Positions 32,212-41,611 are shown, counted from the first letter of the stretch. The stretch is DNA of 64,000 nt from Muriiphilus sp048268845 (GCA_048268845.1 JBLWUQ010000010.1:45223-109222); one strand, 5' to 3'. The notes: a model not told the origin generated them from the letters alone. A program made the numbers and translations.

Positions 32212-34038
32212 ATGCAAAACCAGAACAAGAACCTCCTTTTGGCAACGGTGCTGAGCTTTCTGGTGATCACCGGCTGGATGCTGCTGTTTCCGCCGCCCGA
32301 ACCCCAGGTCGCACCTACCGCCACGCCCACCGCCGGCACGCCCGCCGGCGTGACCACGCCAACGGCAACGCCCGGCACGGTCGGCCCGTCCGATCTGACC
32401 GCCGCGCCGGTCACCGACCGCGCCGACGCCCTGGCCGAGACCGTGCGCATCCCGATCGACACGCCGGAACTGACCGGTTCGATCTCGCTGATCGGCGGGC
32501 GAATCGACGACTTGAGCCTGAAGGCCTACCACGAAACCATCGACCCCAAGTCCGAAACCGTCACCCTTCTGACCCCGGCCGGCACCGACGCGGCCTATTA
32601 CGCGCTCTACGGATGGGCCCCCGGCGGCGATCTCGACATCGGCGACGTCCCCGGCGCGGCGACAGCCTGGCAGATCGAGTCCGGTGCAACCCTGACCCCG
32701 GACAGCCCGATCACCCTCGTCTGGACCAACGAGCGCGGCATGACCTTCCGCCGCACGATCGCGGTCGACGACAGGTTCATGTTCTCCGTCACCCAATCGG
32801 TCGAGAACGGCTCGGACGCCACCCAACGCCTGGCACCCTACGGCATCATCGCGCGTCACGGGGAACCCGCTGACCTCAAGGGTTTCTTCATTCTGCACGA
32901 AGGCGTCATCCGCCAGACCGACAACGAGCTGACCGAAATCGACTACGACGATGCGGTAAAGCTGGCGGTCGATCCGCGCGAGGCCGCCCATGCCGAAGTC
33001 GTCCCGGTCACGGCGAACGGCTGGATCGGCTTCACCGACCATTACTGGATGACCACCCTGATGCCGCAACCCGGCCAGGCGTTCACCAGCGTGGTCAAGT
33101 GGGTCGAAGGCGCCGACATCTACCAGACCGAGGTGCGCCTTCCGACCGTCGAGCTGGCACCCGGCACCAGTTCGCAATCCACGACGATGCTGTTCGCCGG
33201 CGCCAAGGAATGGGACGCGATCCGCGACTACGAGAAGACCCTCGGCATCTACCGGTTCATCGATTCGATCGACTGGGGCATGTTCTTTTTCCTGACCAAG
33301 CCGATGTTCGCGGTGCTGCACTGGCTGCACGGCTTCCTCGGCAACATGGGTTGGGCGATCATCGGACTGACCTTCATCATCAAGGCCGTGCTGTTCCCGC
33401 TTGCCCGCAAATCCTACATCTCGATGGCGCGGATGCGCGAGCTTCAGCCGGAGATGGAAAAGATCAAGGAAACCACCGGCGGCGACCGCACCAAGCAGCA
33501 GCAGGCGATCATGGAGCTGTACAAGCGCGAAAAGGTGAACCCGGCATCGGGCTGCCTGCCGCTGATCCTGCAGATCCCGATCTTCTTCTCGCTCTACAAG
33601 GTGATCTTCGTCACCCTCGAATTGCGCCACCAGCCCTGGATCGGCTGGATCAGGGACCTGTCGGCACCCGACCCGAGCTCGATCCTGAACCTGTTCGGCC
33701 TGCTGCCCTACGCCGCGCCCGGCCCGGAAAGCTGGTTCTACTTCTTCTCGCTCGGCGCCATGCCGATCCTGCTCGGCATTTCGATGTGGATGCAGCAGAA
33801 GCTGAACCCGGCCCCCACCGACCAGACCCAGGCGACGATCATGGCCTGGATGCCCTGGGTCTTCATGTTCATGCTGGGGCAATTCGCCTCCGGCCTCGTG
33901 CTCTACTGGATCTCGAACAACACGCTGACATTCATCCAGCAATATTCGATCATGCGCCTGCACGGTCACAAACCGGACGTTTTCGGCAACGTCGTCAAGA
34001 CCTTCAAGCGCAAGCCCAAGGAAAAGGGCGCGAAGTGA
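32212..34038 (+). CDS. yidC: Membrane protein insertase YidC
   Basis: 608 residues from ATG 32212 (MQNQNKNLLLATVLSFLVI, the usual opening with the first membrane helix). A large periplasmic domain (about 60-345) precedes the insertase core with five helices: LHGFLGNMGWAIIGLTFIIK, NPASGCLPLILQIPIFFSLY and the last helices near 530-580. The hydrophilic-groove Arg lies in the KSYISMARMRELQ helix region. It inserts and folds inner-membrane proteins with or without SecYEG. engB follows after 28 bases. Confidence 0.97.
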   Translation: MQNQNKNLLLATVLSFLVITGWMLLFPPPEPQVAPTATPTAGTPAGVTTPTATPGTVGPSDLTAAPVTDRADALAETVRIPIDTPELTGSISLIGGRIDDLSLKAYHETIDPKSETVTLLTPAGTDAAYYALYGWAPGGDLDIGDVPGAATAWQIESGATLTPDSPITLVWTNERGMTFRRTIAVDDRFMFSVTQSVENGSDATQRLAPYGIIARHGEPADLKGFFILHEGVIRQTDNELTEIDYDDAVKLAVDPREAAHAEVVPVTANGWIGFTDHYWMTTLMPQPGQAFTSVVKWVEGADIYQTEVRLPTVELAPGTSSQSTTMLFAGAKEWDAIRDYEKTLGIYRFIDSIDWGMFFFLTKPMFAVLHWLHGFLGNMGWAIIGLTFIIKAVLFPLARKSYISMARMRELQPEMEKIKETTGGDRTKQQQAIMELYKREKVNPASGCLPLILQIPIFFSLYKVIFVTLELRHQPWIGWIRDLSAPDPSSILNLFGLLPYAAPGPESWFYFFSLGAMPILLGISMWMQQKLNPAPTDQTQATIMAWMPWVFMFMLGQFASGLVLYWISNNTLTFIQQYSIMRLHGHKPDVFGNVVKTFKRKPKEKGAK

Positions 34039-34066
34039 CCGGGCGCCGGCCGATGATGGTGACGAC

Positions 34067-34723
34067 ATGACCTCGCCGATGCCGTTTCCGCTGGCCGAGC
34101 CGCCCGACGCGGCGGCGCTCGAAGCCGGGCGCCTGATGTTTGCCGCGCCGACGGATTTTCTCAAGGGCGTGGTCGCGATGGACGGCCTGCCGCCCGGCGA
34201 CCGGCCCGAGGTCTGTTTCGCCGGGCGTTCGAACGTCGGAAAATCCTCGCTGATCAACGCGCTGACCGGGCGCAAGGGGCTGGCGCGCGCCTCCAACACG
34301 CCGGGCCGGACGCAGGAGATCAACTTCTTCACCACCACCGGCGGCCCCTACCTGGTCGACCTGCCCGGCTATGGCTATGCCAACGCGCCGCTGGCGGTGG
34401 TCGAGAAATGGCAACGGCTGCTCAAGTCCTACCTCGCCGGCCGCGCCACCTTGCGCCGCGCCTTCGTCCTGATCGACACGCGCCACGGCGTGAAGGCGGT
34501 CGACGAAGAGATCATGACCTTGCTCGACCGGGCGGCGGTGACGTTCCAGGCGGTGCTGACCAAGGCAGACAAGGTCAAGGACGCCGAGCGCGAGAAGGTG
34601 CTGGCGCAGGTGCGCGCAGCACTGGCCAAACACCCCGCCGCATACCCGGAGCTGGTGCTGACCTCCTCGGAAAAGGGCGAGGGGATCGACACGCTGCGCG
34701 CGATCATCGCCACCCTGGAATAG
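34067..34723 (+). CDS. engB: Ribosome biogenesis GTPase EngB/YsxC
   Basis: 218 residues. G motifs in order: GRSNVGKSSLINAL (G1), a G2 Thr in NTPGRTQE, DLPGYGYA (G3), TKADKV (G4) and SSEKGEG (G5). It acts in assembly of the 50S subunit. It follows yidC closely, a common alphaproteobacterial arrangement (yidC-engB-argB). Confidence 0.96.
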   Translation: MTSPMPFPLAEPPDAAALEAGRLMFAAPTDFLKGVVAMDGLPPGDRPEVCFAGRSNVGKSSLINALTGRKGLARASNTPGRTQEINFFTTTGGPYLVDLPGYGYANAPLAVVEKWQRLLKSYLAGRATLRRAFVLIDTRHGVKAVDEEIMTLLDRAAVTFQAVLTKADKVKDAEREKVLAQVRAALAKHPAAYPELVLTSSEKGEGIDTLRAIIATLE

Positions 34724-34799
34724 CCCGGCGCGGCAAACGCCCTTGGCGCGGCTGCCCGGTTTGGCTAGATGTTTCGGGCGCAGTCCGGGGACCACACCG

Positions 34800-35663
34800 A
34801 TGAGAAAGCAGATCATGAACCGAGATTGGATCGCCACCGCCCGCACTCTGAACGAGGCCCTGCCCTTCCTGCAACGCTACGAGGGCGCGACCGTCGTCAT
34901 CAAGTTCGGCGGCAACGCGATGGGCGATGACGCGGCGATGGCCAGCTTTGCACGCGACATCGTGCTGATGCGCCAGGTCGGCGTGAACCCGGTGGTGGTG
35001 CATGGCGGCGGGCCGATGATCAACGAGATGCTGAAACGGCTCGACATCAAAAGCGAGTTTGTCGGCGGCAAGCGCGTGACCGATGCCGCGACCGTCGAGG
35101 TGGTCGAGATGGTGTTGGCCGGTCGGGTCAATGCGCGCATCGTGCAGGCGATCAACGACGAGGGCGGCAAGGCGGTCGGGCTGTCCGGCAAGGACGCCAA
35201 GCTGATGATCTGCGAACAGACCGACCCCGATCTCGGCTTCGTCGGGACACCGGTCGAGATGGACCCATCCGTGCTGAAAAAGCTGTTCGAGGCCGAAATG
35301 ATCCCGGTGATCGCGCCGATCGGCATGGGCCGTGGCGGCGAGACCTACAACATCAACGGCGACACCGCCGCCGGCGCGATTGCCGGGGCGCTGAAGGCCG
35401 ACCGCCTGCTGCTGCTGACCGATGTCGAGGGGGTCAAGGACGCCTCGGGCGCCGTGGTGACCGAACTGACCTCGCAGCAGATCCTCGACCTGACCGCCCA
35501 GGGCGTGATTTCCGGCGGCATGATCCCGAAAACCGAGACCGCGCTGATGGCGATCGAGGCCGGCGTGCGCGCCGTGGTGATCCTAGACGGTCGCGCCCCG
35601 AACGCCTGCCTGCTTGAGCTTTATACCGAGCATGGCGCCGGTTCGATCATCCGAAAAGGCTGA
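34800..35663 (+). CDS. argB: Acetylglutamate kinase
   Basis: 287 residues from ATG 34800 (GGGGA seven bases upstream); ATG 34815 (MNRDWIATAR) is an alternative. Amino-acid-kinase motifs: VIKFGGNAM, VVVHGGGPMI, the NAG-binding LAGRVNARIVQAIN and NINGDTAAGAIAGAL. It carries out the second, often arginine-inhibited, step of arginine synthesis. The N-terminal helix typical of arginine-sensitive hexameric enzymes is present. Its stop overlaps the next start (TGATG). Confidence 0.96.
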   Translation: MRKQIMNRDWIATARTLNEALPFLQRYEGATVVIKFGGNAMGDDAAMASFARDIVLMRQVGVNPVVVHGGGPMINEMLKRLDIKSEFVGGKRVTDAATVEVVEMVLAGRVNARIVQAINDEGGKAVGLSGKDAKLMICEQTDPDLGFVGTPVEMDPSVLKKLFEAEMIPVIAPIGMGRGGETYNINGDTAAGAIAGALKADRLLLLTDVEGVKDASGAVVTELTSQQILDLTAQGVISGGMIPKTETALMAIEAGVRAVVILDGRAPNACLLELYTEHGAGSIIRKG

Positions 35664-36280
35664 TGGACTACCGGGCCGACGCTGCCGGGGCCGATCTCGA
35701 GCTTCTCGGGGGGGTCTCCGATGGCGACGGGACGATCCTGCTGCTCGGCCCGCGCGAACCCGGATTCTGGCCCAGCTTTGCCGCTTCGCCCGAACATGCC
35801 GATAGCGCGCCCGACCCGCTCGACCGCTGGTCGAAACGGGTGATCGGCGCGCTGGCGGCAGAGTGGGGCGGCACGGCGGTGTTTCCCTCCGACGGCCCAC
35901 CCTACCCGCCGTTCATCGCCTGGGCGCTCGCCTCGGGCCGGGCCTGGGCATCGCCGGTCGGGCTGCTGGTGCATGACCGGCAGGGGCTTTGGCTGAGCTT
36001 TCGTGGCGCGGTGCGGGTGCCTGAACTGGTCGACCTGCCGCCCGGCACCCGCCCCTGCGACACCTGCGCCGGACAGCCCTGCCGCAGCGCCTGCCCGGTC
36101 GATGCACTCAAACCCGAGGGCTATGACGTCGCCGCCTGCCGCAGCTTTCTTGACACCCCGGCCGGGGCCGATTGCCTTGACCACGGCTGCGCCGCGCGGC
36201 GGGCTTGCCCGGTCAGCCGAGCCTATGGCAGAAGCCCCGGACAAGCCCGGTTTCACATGAAAGCCTTTCACCCGAAATGA
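35663..36280 (+). CDS. Ferredoxin-like 4Fe-4S protein (QueG-like C-terminal region)
   Basis: 205 residues. Eight cysteines are arranged as CDTC-x4-C-x3-CP (C132, C135, C140, C144), C159, and C171-x4-C176-x5-CP (C182), which could hold two 4Fe-4S clusters. The pattern resembles the ferredoxin domain of epoxyqueuosine reductase (QueG) but the corrinoid domain is missing. The N-terminal half has no recognised motif. It overlaps argB by one base and the phosphatase gene by 4 bases. The function is unknown. Confidence 0.75.
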   Translation: MDYRADAAGADLELLGGVSDGDGTILLLGPREPGFWPSFAASPEHADSAPDPLDRWSKRVIGALAAEWGGTAVFPSDGPPYPPFIAWALASGRAWASPVGLLVHDRQGLWLSFRGAVRVPELVDLPPGTRPCDTCAGQPCRSACPVDALKPEGYDVAACRSFLDTPAGADCLDHGCAARRACPVSRAYGRSPGQARFHMKAFHPK

Positions 36281-36789
36281 CCCTGCGCCTGATCCTGACA
36301 CGCCACGCCAAATCCACCTGGGACGATCCCCATGTCGGCGACCATGGCCGCCCGCTGAATGAACGCGGCCGCGTCTCGGCCGACGCCATCGGTGACTGGC
36401 TGGCGGCGCGGGGTTTTCATCCCGATCAGGCGTTGGTCTCGTCCGCCGCGCGCACCCGCGAGACCTGGGACCGGATCGCCGCACGTCTGGCGAACCCGCC
36501 CGCGGCGACCATCCGCAACGATCTCTATCTGGCCGAGCCGGAACGGATGCTGGCCGTCCTGCGCGCCGCGAAGGGCAAGGCGGTGATGATGATCGCCCAC
36601 AACCCCGGATCGGCTTGGTTCGCGCGGGCGCTCGCGGCGCGTCCGCCCTCCGACAGCCGGTTCGCGCAATATCCCACCGCCGCGACCACGGTCTTCGACT
36701 TCGACATCGACACCTGGTCGGACGTGACGTGGAGCGCGGGCGACGTCGTCGATTTCGTGGTCCCGCGCGACCTGACCGAAAACCGCTAG
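36277..36789 (+). CDS. SixA-like histidine phosphatase
   Basis: 170 residues from ATG 36277, overlapping the previous stop (ATGA). The RHG-type motif LTRHAKSTW with the catalytic His is at residues 7-15; LVSSAARTRETW supplies the second Arg, and MMIAHNPG the second catalytic His. This short form resembles SixA, which dephosphorylates histidine-phosphotransfer proteins. Its stop codon overlaps the stop of aapP on the other strand (CTAG, 36786-36789). Confidence 0.88.
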   Translation: MTLRLILTRHAKSTWDDPHVGDHGRPLNERGRVSADAIGDWLAARGFHPDQALVSSAARTRETWDRIAARLANPPAATIRNDLYLAEPERMLAVLRAAKGKAVMMIAHNPGSAWFARALAARPPSDSRFAQYPTAATTVFDFDIDTWSDVTWSAGDVVDFVVPRDLTENR

Positions 36790-37571
36790 AGGATCTGGCT
36801 GAGAAACAGCTTGGTGCGCTCCGACTTCGGGTTGTTGAAGAACTCGGTCGGCTCGTTCTCCTCGACGATCTGGCCGGCATCCATGAAGATCACCCGGTTC
36901 GCGACCTTCTCGGCAAAGCCCATCTCATGCGTCACGCAGAGCATGGTCATGCCTTCCTCGGCCAGCTCGATCATGGTGTCGAGCACCTCCTTGATCATCT
37001 CGGGGTCAAGCGCCGATGTCGGTTCGTCAAACAGCATGATCCTGGGCTTCATGCAGAGCGAGCGCGCGATTGCCACCCGCTGCTGCTGACCGCCGGACAA
37101 CTGCCCCGGATATTTCAGCGCCTGTTCCGGGATCTTGACCTTCTCGAGGAAGTGCATCGCGGTTTCCTCGGCTTCCTTGCGCGGCACCTTGCGCACCCAG
37201 ATCGGCGCGAGCGTCAGGTTCTCCAGCACCGAAAGATGCGGAAACAGGTTGAAGTGCTGGAACACCATCCCGACCTCGGAGCGCACCTTGTCGACATTCT
37301 TCAGGTCCGAAGTCAGCTCGATCCCGTCGACGACGATGGAGCCCTTCTGGTGCTCCTCCAGCCGGTTGATGCAGCGGATCAGCGTCGACTTGCCCGAACC
37401 CGACGGGCCGCAGATCACGATCCGCTCGCCCTCATAGACGGTCAGGTTGATGTCGCGCAGCACGTGGAAGCTGCCATACCACTTGTTCATGTCGGTGATC
37501 GCGATCGCCACCTTGTCCGACACGTGCATCTGGGACCGGTCGATCTCGCGTTCAGTCTGCAAATTGGACAT
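36786..37571 (-). CDS. aapP: General L-amino acid ABC transporter, ATP-binding protein
   Basis: 261 residues. Walker A GPSGSGKST, Q-loop VFQHFNLFPH, signature LSGGQQQR, Walker B IMLFDEPT and the H-loop VTHEMG are all intact. It belongs to the polar-amino-acid (HisP/GlnQ/AapP) group. It is the last gene of aapJQMP, with AAAGGAG as ribosome-binding site 12 bases after aapM. It powers uptake of a broad range of L-amino acids. Confidence 0.95.
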   Translation of the reverse strand: MSNLQTEREIDRSQMHVSDKVAIAITDMNKWYGSFHVLRDINLTVYEGERIVICGPSGSGKSTLIRCINRLEEHQKGSIVVDGIELTSDLKNVDKVRSEVGMVFQHFNLFPHLSVLENLTLAPIWVRKVPRKEAEETAMHFLEKVKIPEQALKYPGQLSGGQQQRVAIARSLCMKPRIMLFDEPTSALDPEMIKEVLDTMIELAEEGMTMLCVTHEMGFAEKVANRVIFMDAGQIVEENEPTEFFNNPKSERTKLFLSQIL

Positions 37572-37582
37572 GGGTTGCTCCT

Positions 37583-39067
37583 TTAACTGTGATCGGTGCG
37601 CAGACGGCGCTCGAGATACATCGAATAGCGGGACATCAGGAAGGTGAAGATGAAGAACAGGAAGGCGATGAAGCCGTAAAGCTCCCAGACGATGCCGTTC
37701 CAGGCGAGGTCGGCGCGGATCGTGCTCGACAGCCCGATCGGGTCCAGCAGGCCGATGATCGACACCAGCGTGGTATCCTTGAACAGCCCGATGAAGGTGG
37801 ACACGATGCCGGGGATCGAGATTTTCAGCGCCTGCGGCATGATGATCAGCCGCTGGGCCTTCCAGTAGTCCAGCCCCAGCGCGTCGGCGGCCTCATATTG
37901 CCCGGTCGGAAGCGCCGCCAGCCCGCCGCGTATCACTTCGGCCATGTAGGCCGAGGCGAACAGCGTCGCCATGATGATGACCCGCAGGATGATGTCGAAA
38001 TCCGTGCCCGGCGGCAGGAAGATGTTCAGCAGCATCGAGGCCACGAACAACAGCGTGATCAGCGGCACGCCGCGGATGAACTCGATGAAACCGACCGACA
38101 GCCACTTGACGATCAAAAGGTCGGATTGCCGCCCCAGCGCCAGCAGGATGCCCAGCGGCAGCGACACCGCGATCGCCACGACCCCGATGGTCAGGGACAG
38201 CAAGAGCCCGCCGAACAGCCGGCTTTCGACCCGGTCGAGCCCGAGCGGGATCACGCTGCTCATCGCCGCCGAAAACGGCCCGATCAGGAACAGCCACCAG
38301 ACCAGCGCGGCGAGCACCGCAAGGATCTGCGCCGCAAGACTGCCCGCGATGGGCGAGAGCAAACGGTAGGCCAGCCAGCCGACGAAAAGCCCCAGCGCCG
38401 CGCCCACCGGTGCCCAGACCGAACCGCCCCACAACAGCCAGGGCATCAGGAAGACATAGACACCCGAGAAGATCAGCGGGTTCGGCAGGCGTCTGGCCCC
38501 GGCCTTGATCTCCTCGGCCCGCGCGTCGCGTTTGGTCGTCACGAGGGTGTAGGCGAGCCAGGCCAGCATCGCGCCCAGCGCGACCTTGACCAGCAGCATC
38601 AGCACCGTGGCCTCGAACACGAAGGTCGCGACGAACAGCACCAGCGTCAGAAGCAGCCAGTTCATCCGCCGCGAAATCATGCTGAACAGCACTGGAATGA
38701 TCGCCACGAACAACAGGAAGAACGCCAGCGTCGCGCGCCAGCGCTGCTCGTCCGGGTAGAAGCCGAACAGGATCTGCGACCAGCGCTCGTTGATGACGCC
38801 CCAGCAGGCGCCGCCGTGGCTGGCTCCTGACGCGGCGATCATCTCGCGGCACTCGTTCAGGGATGTCGCATTCCACGTCGGCGAGATCGCCCAGGGCAGG
38901 ACATGTGACAGGACGTAGTAGATGAACACCAGCGACAGGATCGTCAGGATCGAGTTCAGCACACCGTTGAACAGGTTGTCGCGGACCCAGCCGAACACCC
39001 CGATGCTCGACCCCGGCGGCTCGCTTTCGGGAAGCATCTCGGTGCGGACAAAGGACGTATCATCCAT
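37583..39067 (-). CDS. aapM: General L-amino acid ABC transporter, permease AapM
   Basis: 494 residues, much longer than simple HisM-type permeases, which is typical of AapM. Extra N-terminal membrane segments precede the C-terminal transmembrane domain with the EAA-type coupling loop (YEAADALGLDYWKAQRLIIMPQALK). It forms the membrane channel with AapQ. It starts one base after the aapQ stop, so translation is coupled. Confidence 0.94.
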   Translation of the reverse strand: MDDTSFVRTEMLPESEPPGSSIGVFGWVRDNLFNGVLNSILTILSLVFIYYVLSHVLPWAISPTWNATSLNECREMIAASGASHGGACWGVINERWSQILFGFYPDEQRWRATLAFFLLFVAIIPVLFSMISRRMNWLLLTLVLFVATFVFEATVLMLLVKVALGAMLAWLAYTLVTTKRDARAEEIKAGARRLPNPLIFSGVYVFLMPWLLWGGSVWAPVGAALGLFVGWLAYRLLSPIAGSLAAQILAVLAALVWWLFLIGPFSAAMSSVIPLGLDRVESRLFGGLLLSLTIGVVAIAVSLPLGILLALGRQSDLLIVKWLSVGFIEFIRGVPLITLLFVASMLLNIFLPPGTDFDIILRVIIMATLFASAYMAEVIRGGLAALPTGQYEAADALGLDYWKAQRLIIMPQALKISIPGIVSTFIGLFKDTTLVSIIGLLDPIGLSSTIRADLAWNGIVWELYGFIAFLFFIFTFLMSRYSMYLERRLRTDHS

Positions 39068-39068
39068 C

Positions 39069-40337
39069 TCAGCGCTCCTTCAGCTTCACGCGGTCGTTGT
39101 AGGCGTTCATCACCGCCGAGATCGCCAGCGAGATCGCGAGGTAGATCAGCATCCCGATCAGGACCGTCTCAAGCTCGCGCCCGGTCTGGTTGGCGGTGAT
39201 CCCCATCAAGGTGCCGGTCAGGTCCATGTAGCCCACCGCGATCGCCAGCGACGAGTTCTTGGTGAGGTTCAGGTATTGCGAGATCAGCGGAGGGATGATG
39301 ACCCGAAGCGCCTGCGGCAGGATCACCAGGCTCATGATGCGCCGGTTGCGCAGACCCAGCGCCGCGGCGGCCTCGGTCTGGCCCTTCGAAATGGCAAGGA
39401 TGCCGCCGCGCACGATCTCGGCGATGAAGGCGGCGGTATAGAGCGACAGGGCCAGCCACAGCGCGATCAGCGAGTTGCGCATGTAGGTGCCGCCCTGGAA
39501 GTTGAACCCCTTGAGCGCAGGGTGGTCCCAGTGCAGACCAAGGACCGTCAGCAGCACGATCACCGGAACCACGATCACGCCCAGACGCCAGAACCAGGTT
39601 TTCGGACGCAACCCGGTGGCTTCCTGAACCCGGTCGGCGCGCCGCTTTATCAGGCCCGATATCAGGATGCCCGCAATCAGCGTCGCCGCGACCGCGATGA
39701 AATCGAGGCTGACGTTGAAGCGCAGCGGCGAGGTGCCGAACAGGTGGATGTCGCCGAGGCTGTGGGCGATCATCGGCGCGGGAATGTAGAAGCCCCGGTT
39801 GGTGAACGCGACACTGTCCCACAGATACATCGTGGCGCTGGGTTCGTCGCCGCGAAAGGCGTTGGGCGCTGGCAGAACCTCGATCAGCACCGCCATGGTG
39901 AAGACGATCCACAAGAGCACCGGGACGTTGCGGAAAATCTCGACATAGAACGTCATCAGGCGCGAGACGATCCAGTTGTTCGACAGCCGGAGCACCCCGA
40001 CCAGCACCCCAACGATGGTTGCCGCGATGCAGCCCAGGACCGCGACCAGCAGGGTGTTGAGCACGCCGACGAAAGCGGCGCGCAGGTGTGTGTCCTGGTT
40101 GTTGTATTCGACCAGCATCTGGTTGATGTCGTAGCCGGCGGCCTCGCGAAGGAAGCTGAAACTCGGCTCCTTGCCCAGATCGGCAAGGTTCTGCGCCGTA
40201 TTGTTCACCAGCCAGCCGACCAGCGTGAGAAAGAGGATCAGCGCCACGATCTGGATGGTCATCGCCCGATAGCGGCTATCGTAAAGGAGCATGGACAGCC
40301 GAAACGACTCGCGTTGCGGGTCGGTCAAAGTCGTCAT
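39069..40337 (-). CDS. aapQ: General L-amino acid ABC transporter, permease AapQ
   Basis: 422 residues. The coupling loop TEAAAALGLRNRRIMSLVILPQALR identifies a polar-amino-acid permease. A long central insertion with extra membrane segments is characteristic of AapQ. It partners AapM. A 119-base gap with a strong hairpin separates it from aapJ, which may lower its expression compared with the binding protein. Confidence 0.94.
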   Translation of the reverse strand: MTTLTDPQRESFRLSMLLYDSRYRAMTIQIVALILFLTLVGWLVNNTAQNLADLGKEPSFSFLREAAGYDINQMLVEYNNQDTHLRAAFVGVLNTLLVAVLGCIAATIVGVLVGVLRLSNNWIVSRLMTFYVEIFRNVPVLLWIVFTMAVLIEVLPAPNAFRGDEPSATMYLWDSVAFTNRGFYIPAPMIAHSLGDIHLFGTSPLRFNVSLDFIAVAATLIAGILISGLIKRRADRVQEATGLRPKTWFWRLGVIVVPVIVLLTVLGLHWDHPALKGFNFQGGTYMRNSLIALWLALSLYTAAFIAEIVRGGILAISKGQTEAAAALGLRNRRIMSLVILPQALRVIIPPLISQYLNLTKNSSLAIAVGYMDLTGTLMGITANQTGRELETVLIGMLIYLAISLAISAVMNAYNDRVKLKER

Positions 40338-40418
40338 GAGGTTTCCCCGTTGGCCCCGGCGTTCCGGCGCGTTGTCGCGCTCTTGCCCGGGTGTTTGGTC
40401 TTGGTTCGCTCAGGGTGG

Positions 40419-40446
40419 GAAGGGCGCGGGATGGTCCGCGCCCTTC
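40419..40446 (-). other. Intergenic mRNA hairpin between aapJ and aapQ
   Basis: Perfect 11-bp inverted repeat (GAAGGGCGCGG / CCGCGCCCTTC) with a 6-base loop, starting 10 bases after the aapJ stop. No U-tract follows on the transcribed strand, so it is not a classical terminator. It is better explained as a 3'-stabilising or processing hairpin that keeps aapJ mRNA abundant. Confidence 0.75.
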
Positions 40447-40456
40447 GCCGTTGCTC

Positions 40457-41473
40457 CTACCGGAACGGCATGGCGTAGAGGATGCCGCCGTCTTTCCACT
40501 GCGCATTCAGGCCACGGGCAAGGCCGATGGTGGTGTTTTCGCCGATGTTCTTGGCAAAGATCTCCCCATAGTTGCCGCCCGCCTTGATGGCGCGAACGGC
40601 CCAGGCGGCGTCAAGCCCGAGCATCTCGCCCAGGTTGCCTTCGGTGCCGAGGATACGGTTGATTTCCGGGTTGTCGGTGCCCGCCAGCATCTCGTCGATA
40701 TTGGTCGAGGTGATGCCGTATTCTTCCGCCGCGATCAACGCGAAAAGCGTCCAGCGCGCGATGTCACCCCAGGCGTTGTCGCCATGGCGAACCAGCGGGC
40801 CAAGCGGCTCTTTCGAGATGATCTCGGGCAGGATGACGTGCGCGGTCGGGTCCTCGAAGGTCGCACGGCTCGAGGCAAGGCCCGAAGCGTCGGTGGTATA
40901 GGCGTCACAGGCGCCGGCCAGATACTGCTGGCGTGCCTCGGTGTTGGTCTCGATCGGAACAGGCTCATAGGTGATGTTGTTGGCGCGGAAGAAGTCCGCG
41001 AGGTTCAACTCGGTGGTGGTGCCGGTCTGGATGCAGACGGTCGCGCCATCAAGCTCCTTGGCCGAGGTCACGCCCAGCGCTTTCGGAACCAGGAAGCCCT
41101 GGCCGTCGTAGTAGTTCACGCCGACGAACTCGAACTTGAGGTCGACGTCGCGCGACAGCGTCCAGGTGGTGTTGCGGGCCAGCAGGTCGATCTCGCCCGA
41201 GGCGAGCGCGGTGAAGCGCGTCTTGCCGGTGGTCGGCACGAACTCGACCGCTTCGGGGTCGCCCAGCACCGCAGCGGCCACCGCGCGGCAAACGGCAACG
41301 TCGAAACCTTCCCAATGGCCGTTCGCATCGGCCGAGGAAAAGCCCGGCAGGCCGGTGGAAACGCCGCAGTTCAACTTGCCGCGCGCCTTGACGTCATCGA
41401 GCGTGGCGGCCGAGGCCGTTACAGCCATCATACCGGCCACGGTCAGCGCGCCAAGAAAAACAGATTTTTTCAT
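40457..41473 (-). CDS. aapJ: General L-amino acid ABC transporter, periplasmic binding protein
   Basis: 338 residues from ATG 41473, preceded by GAAGAGGT. A Sec signal peptide covers about residues 1-22 (MKKSVFLGALTVAGMMAVTA ... SAA). The mature protein is an AapJ/BztA-type solute-binding protein: RGKLNCGVSTGLPGFS, GFDVAVCRAVAAAVLGD, NTTWTLSRD and the C-terminal NYGEIFAKNIG. It binds L-amino acids in the periplasm and delivers them to AapQM. It is first in the operon. Confidence 0.96.
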   Translation of the reverse strand: MKKSVFLGALTVAGMMAVTASAATLDDVKARGKLNCGVSTGLPGFSSADANGHWEGFDVAVCRAVAAAVLGDPEAVEFVPTTGKTRFTALASGEIDLLARNTTWTLSRDVDLKFEFVGVNYYDGQGFLVPKALGVTSAKELDGATVCIQTGTTTELNLADFFRANNITYEPVPIETNTEARQQYLAGACDAYTTDASGLASSRATFEDPTAHVILPEIISKEPLGPLVRHGDNAWGDIARWTLFALIAAEEYGITSTNIDEMLAGTDNPEINRILGTEGNLGEMLGLDAAWAVRAIKAGGNYGEIFAKNIGENTTIGLARGLNAQWKDGGILYAMPFR

Positions 41474-41494
41474 GTTTACCTCTTCCTGATCTAT

Positions 41495-41514
41495 CGCCCC
41501 GGCAAGACGGGGCG
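41495..41514 (-). other. Hairpin in the aapJ 5' leader
   Basis: CGCCCCG-GCAAGA-CGGGGCG: a perfect 7-bp stem in the untranslated leader, about 20 bases before the aapJ start codon. It could stabilise the mRNA or affect initiation. Confidence 0.5.
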
Positions 41515-41581
41515 TCTCTTTCCAGGCCCGAAAAGAGCCCGGTGCGACACGAAGAAGGACTGATCCCCCCTCCATGAGCAG

Positions 41582-41611
41582 AGTTTGGTCGATTTCCGAC
41601 CAGAGGGTCAA
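41582..41611 (-). promoter_or_regulatory. Candidate aapJ promoter with internal palindrome
   Basis: On the - strand TTGACC (41611-41606) precedes CAAACT (41587-41582) by 18 bases. Between and over them lies the inverted repeat TGGTCG-ATTTC-CGACCA (41586-41602), well placed to act as an operator. Confidence 0.5.

Noticed and set aside
31777..34338. Very long open frame on the - strand (over 850 codons) opposite the GGDEF-EAL and yidC genes
   Set aside because: Its translation is rich in Arg, Gly, His and Gln and has no domain. It is the complement of well-supported genes and is open only because of high GC in the third codon position.
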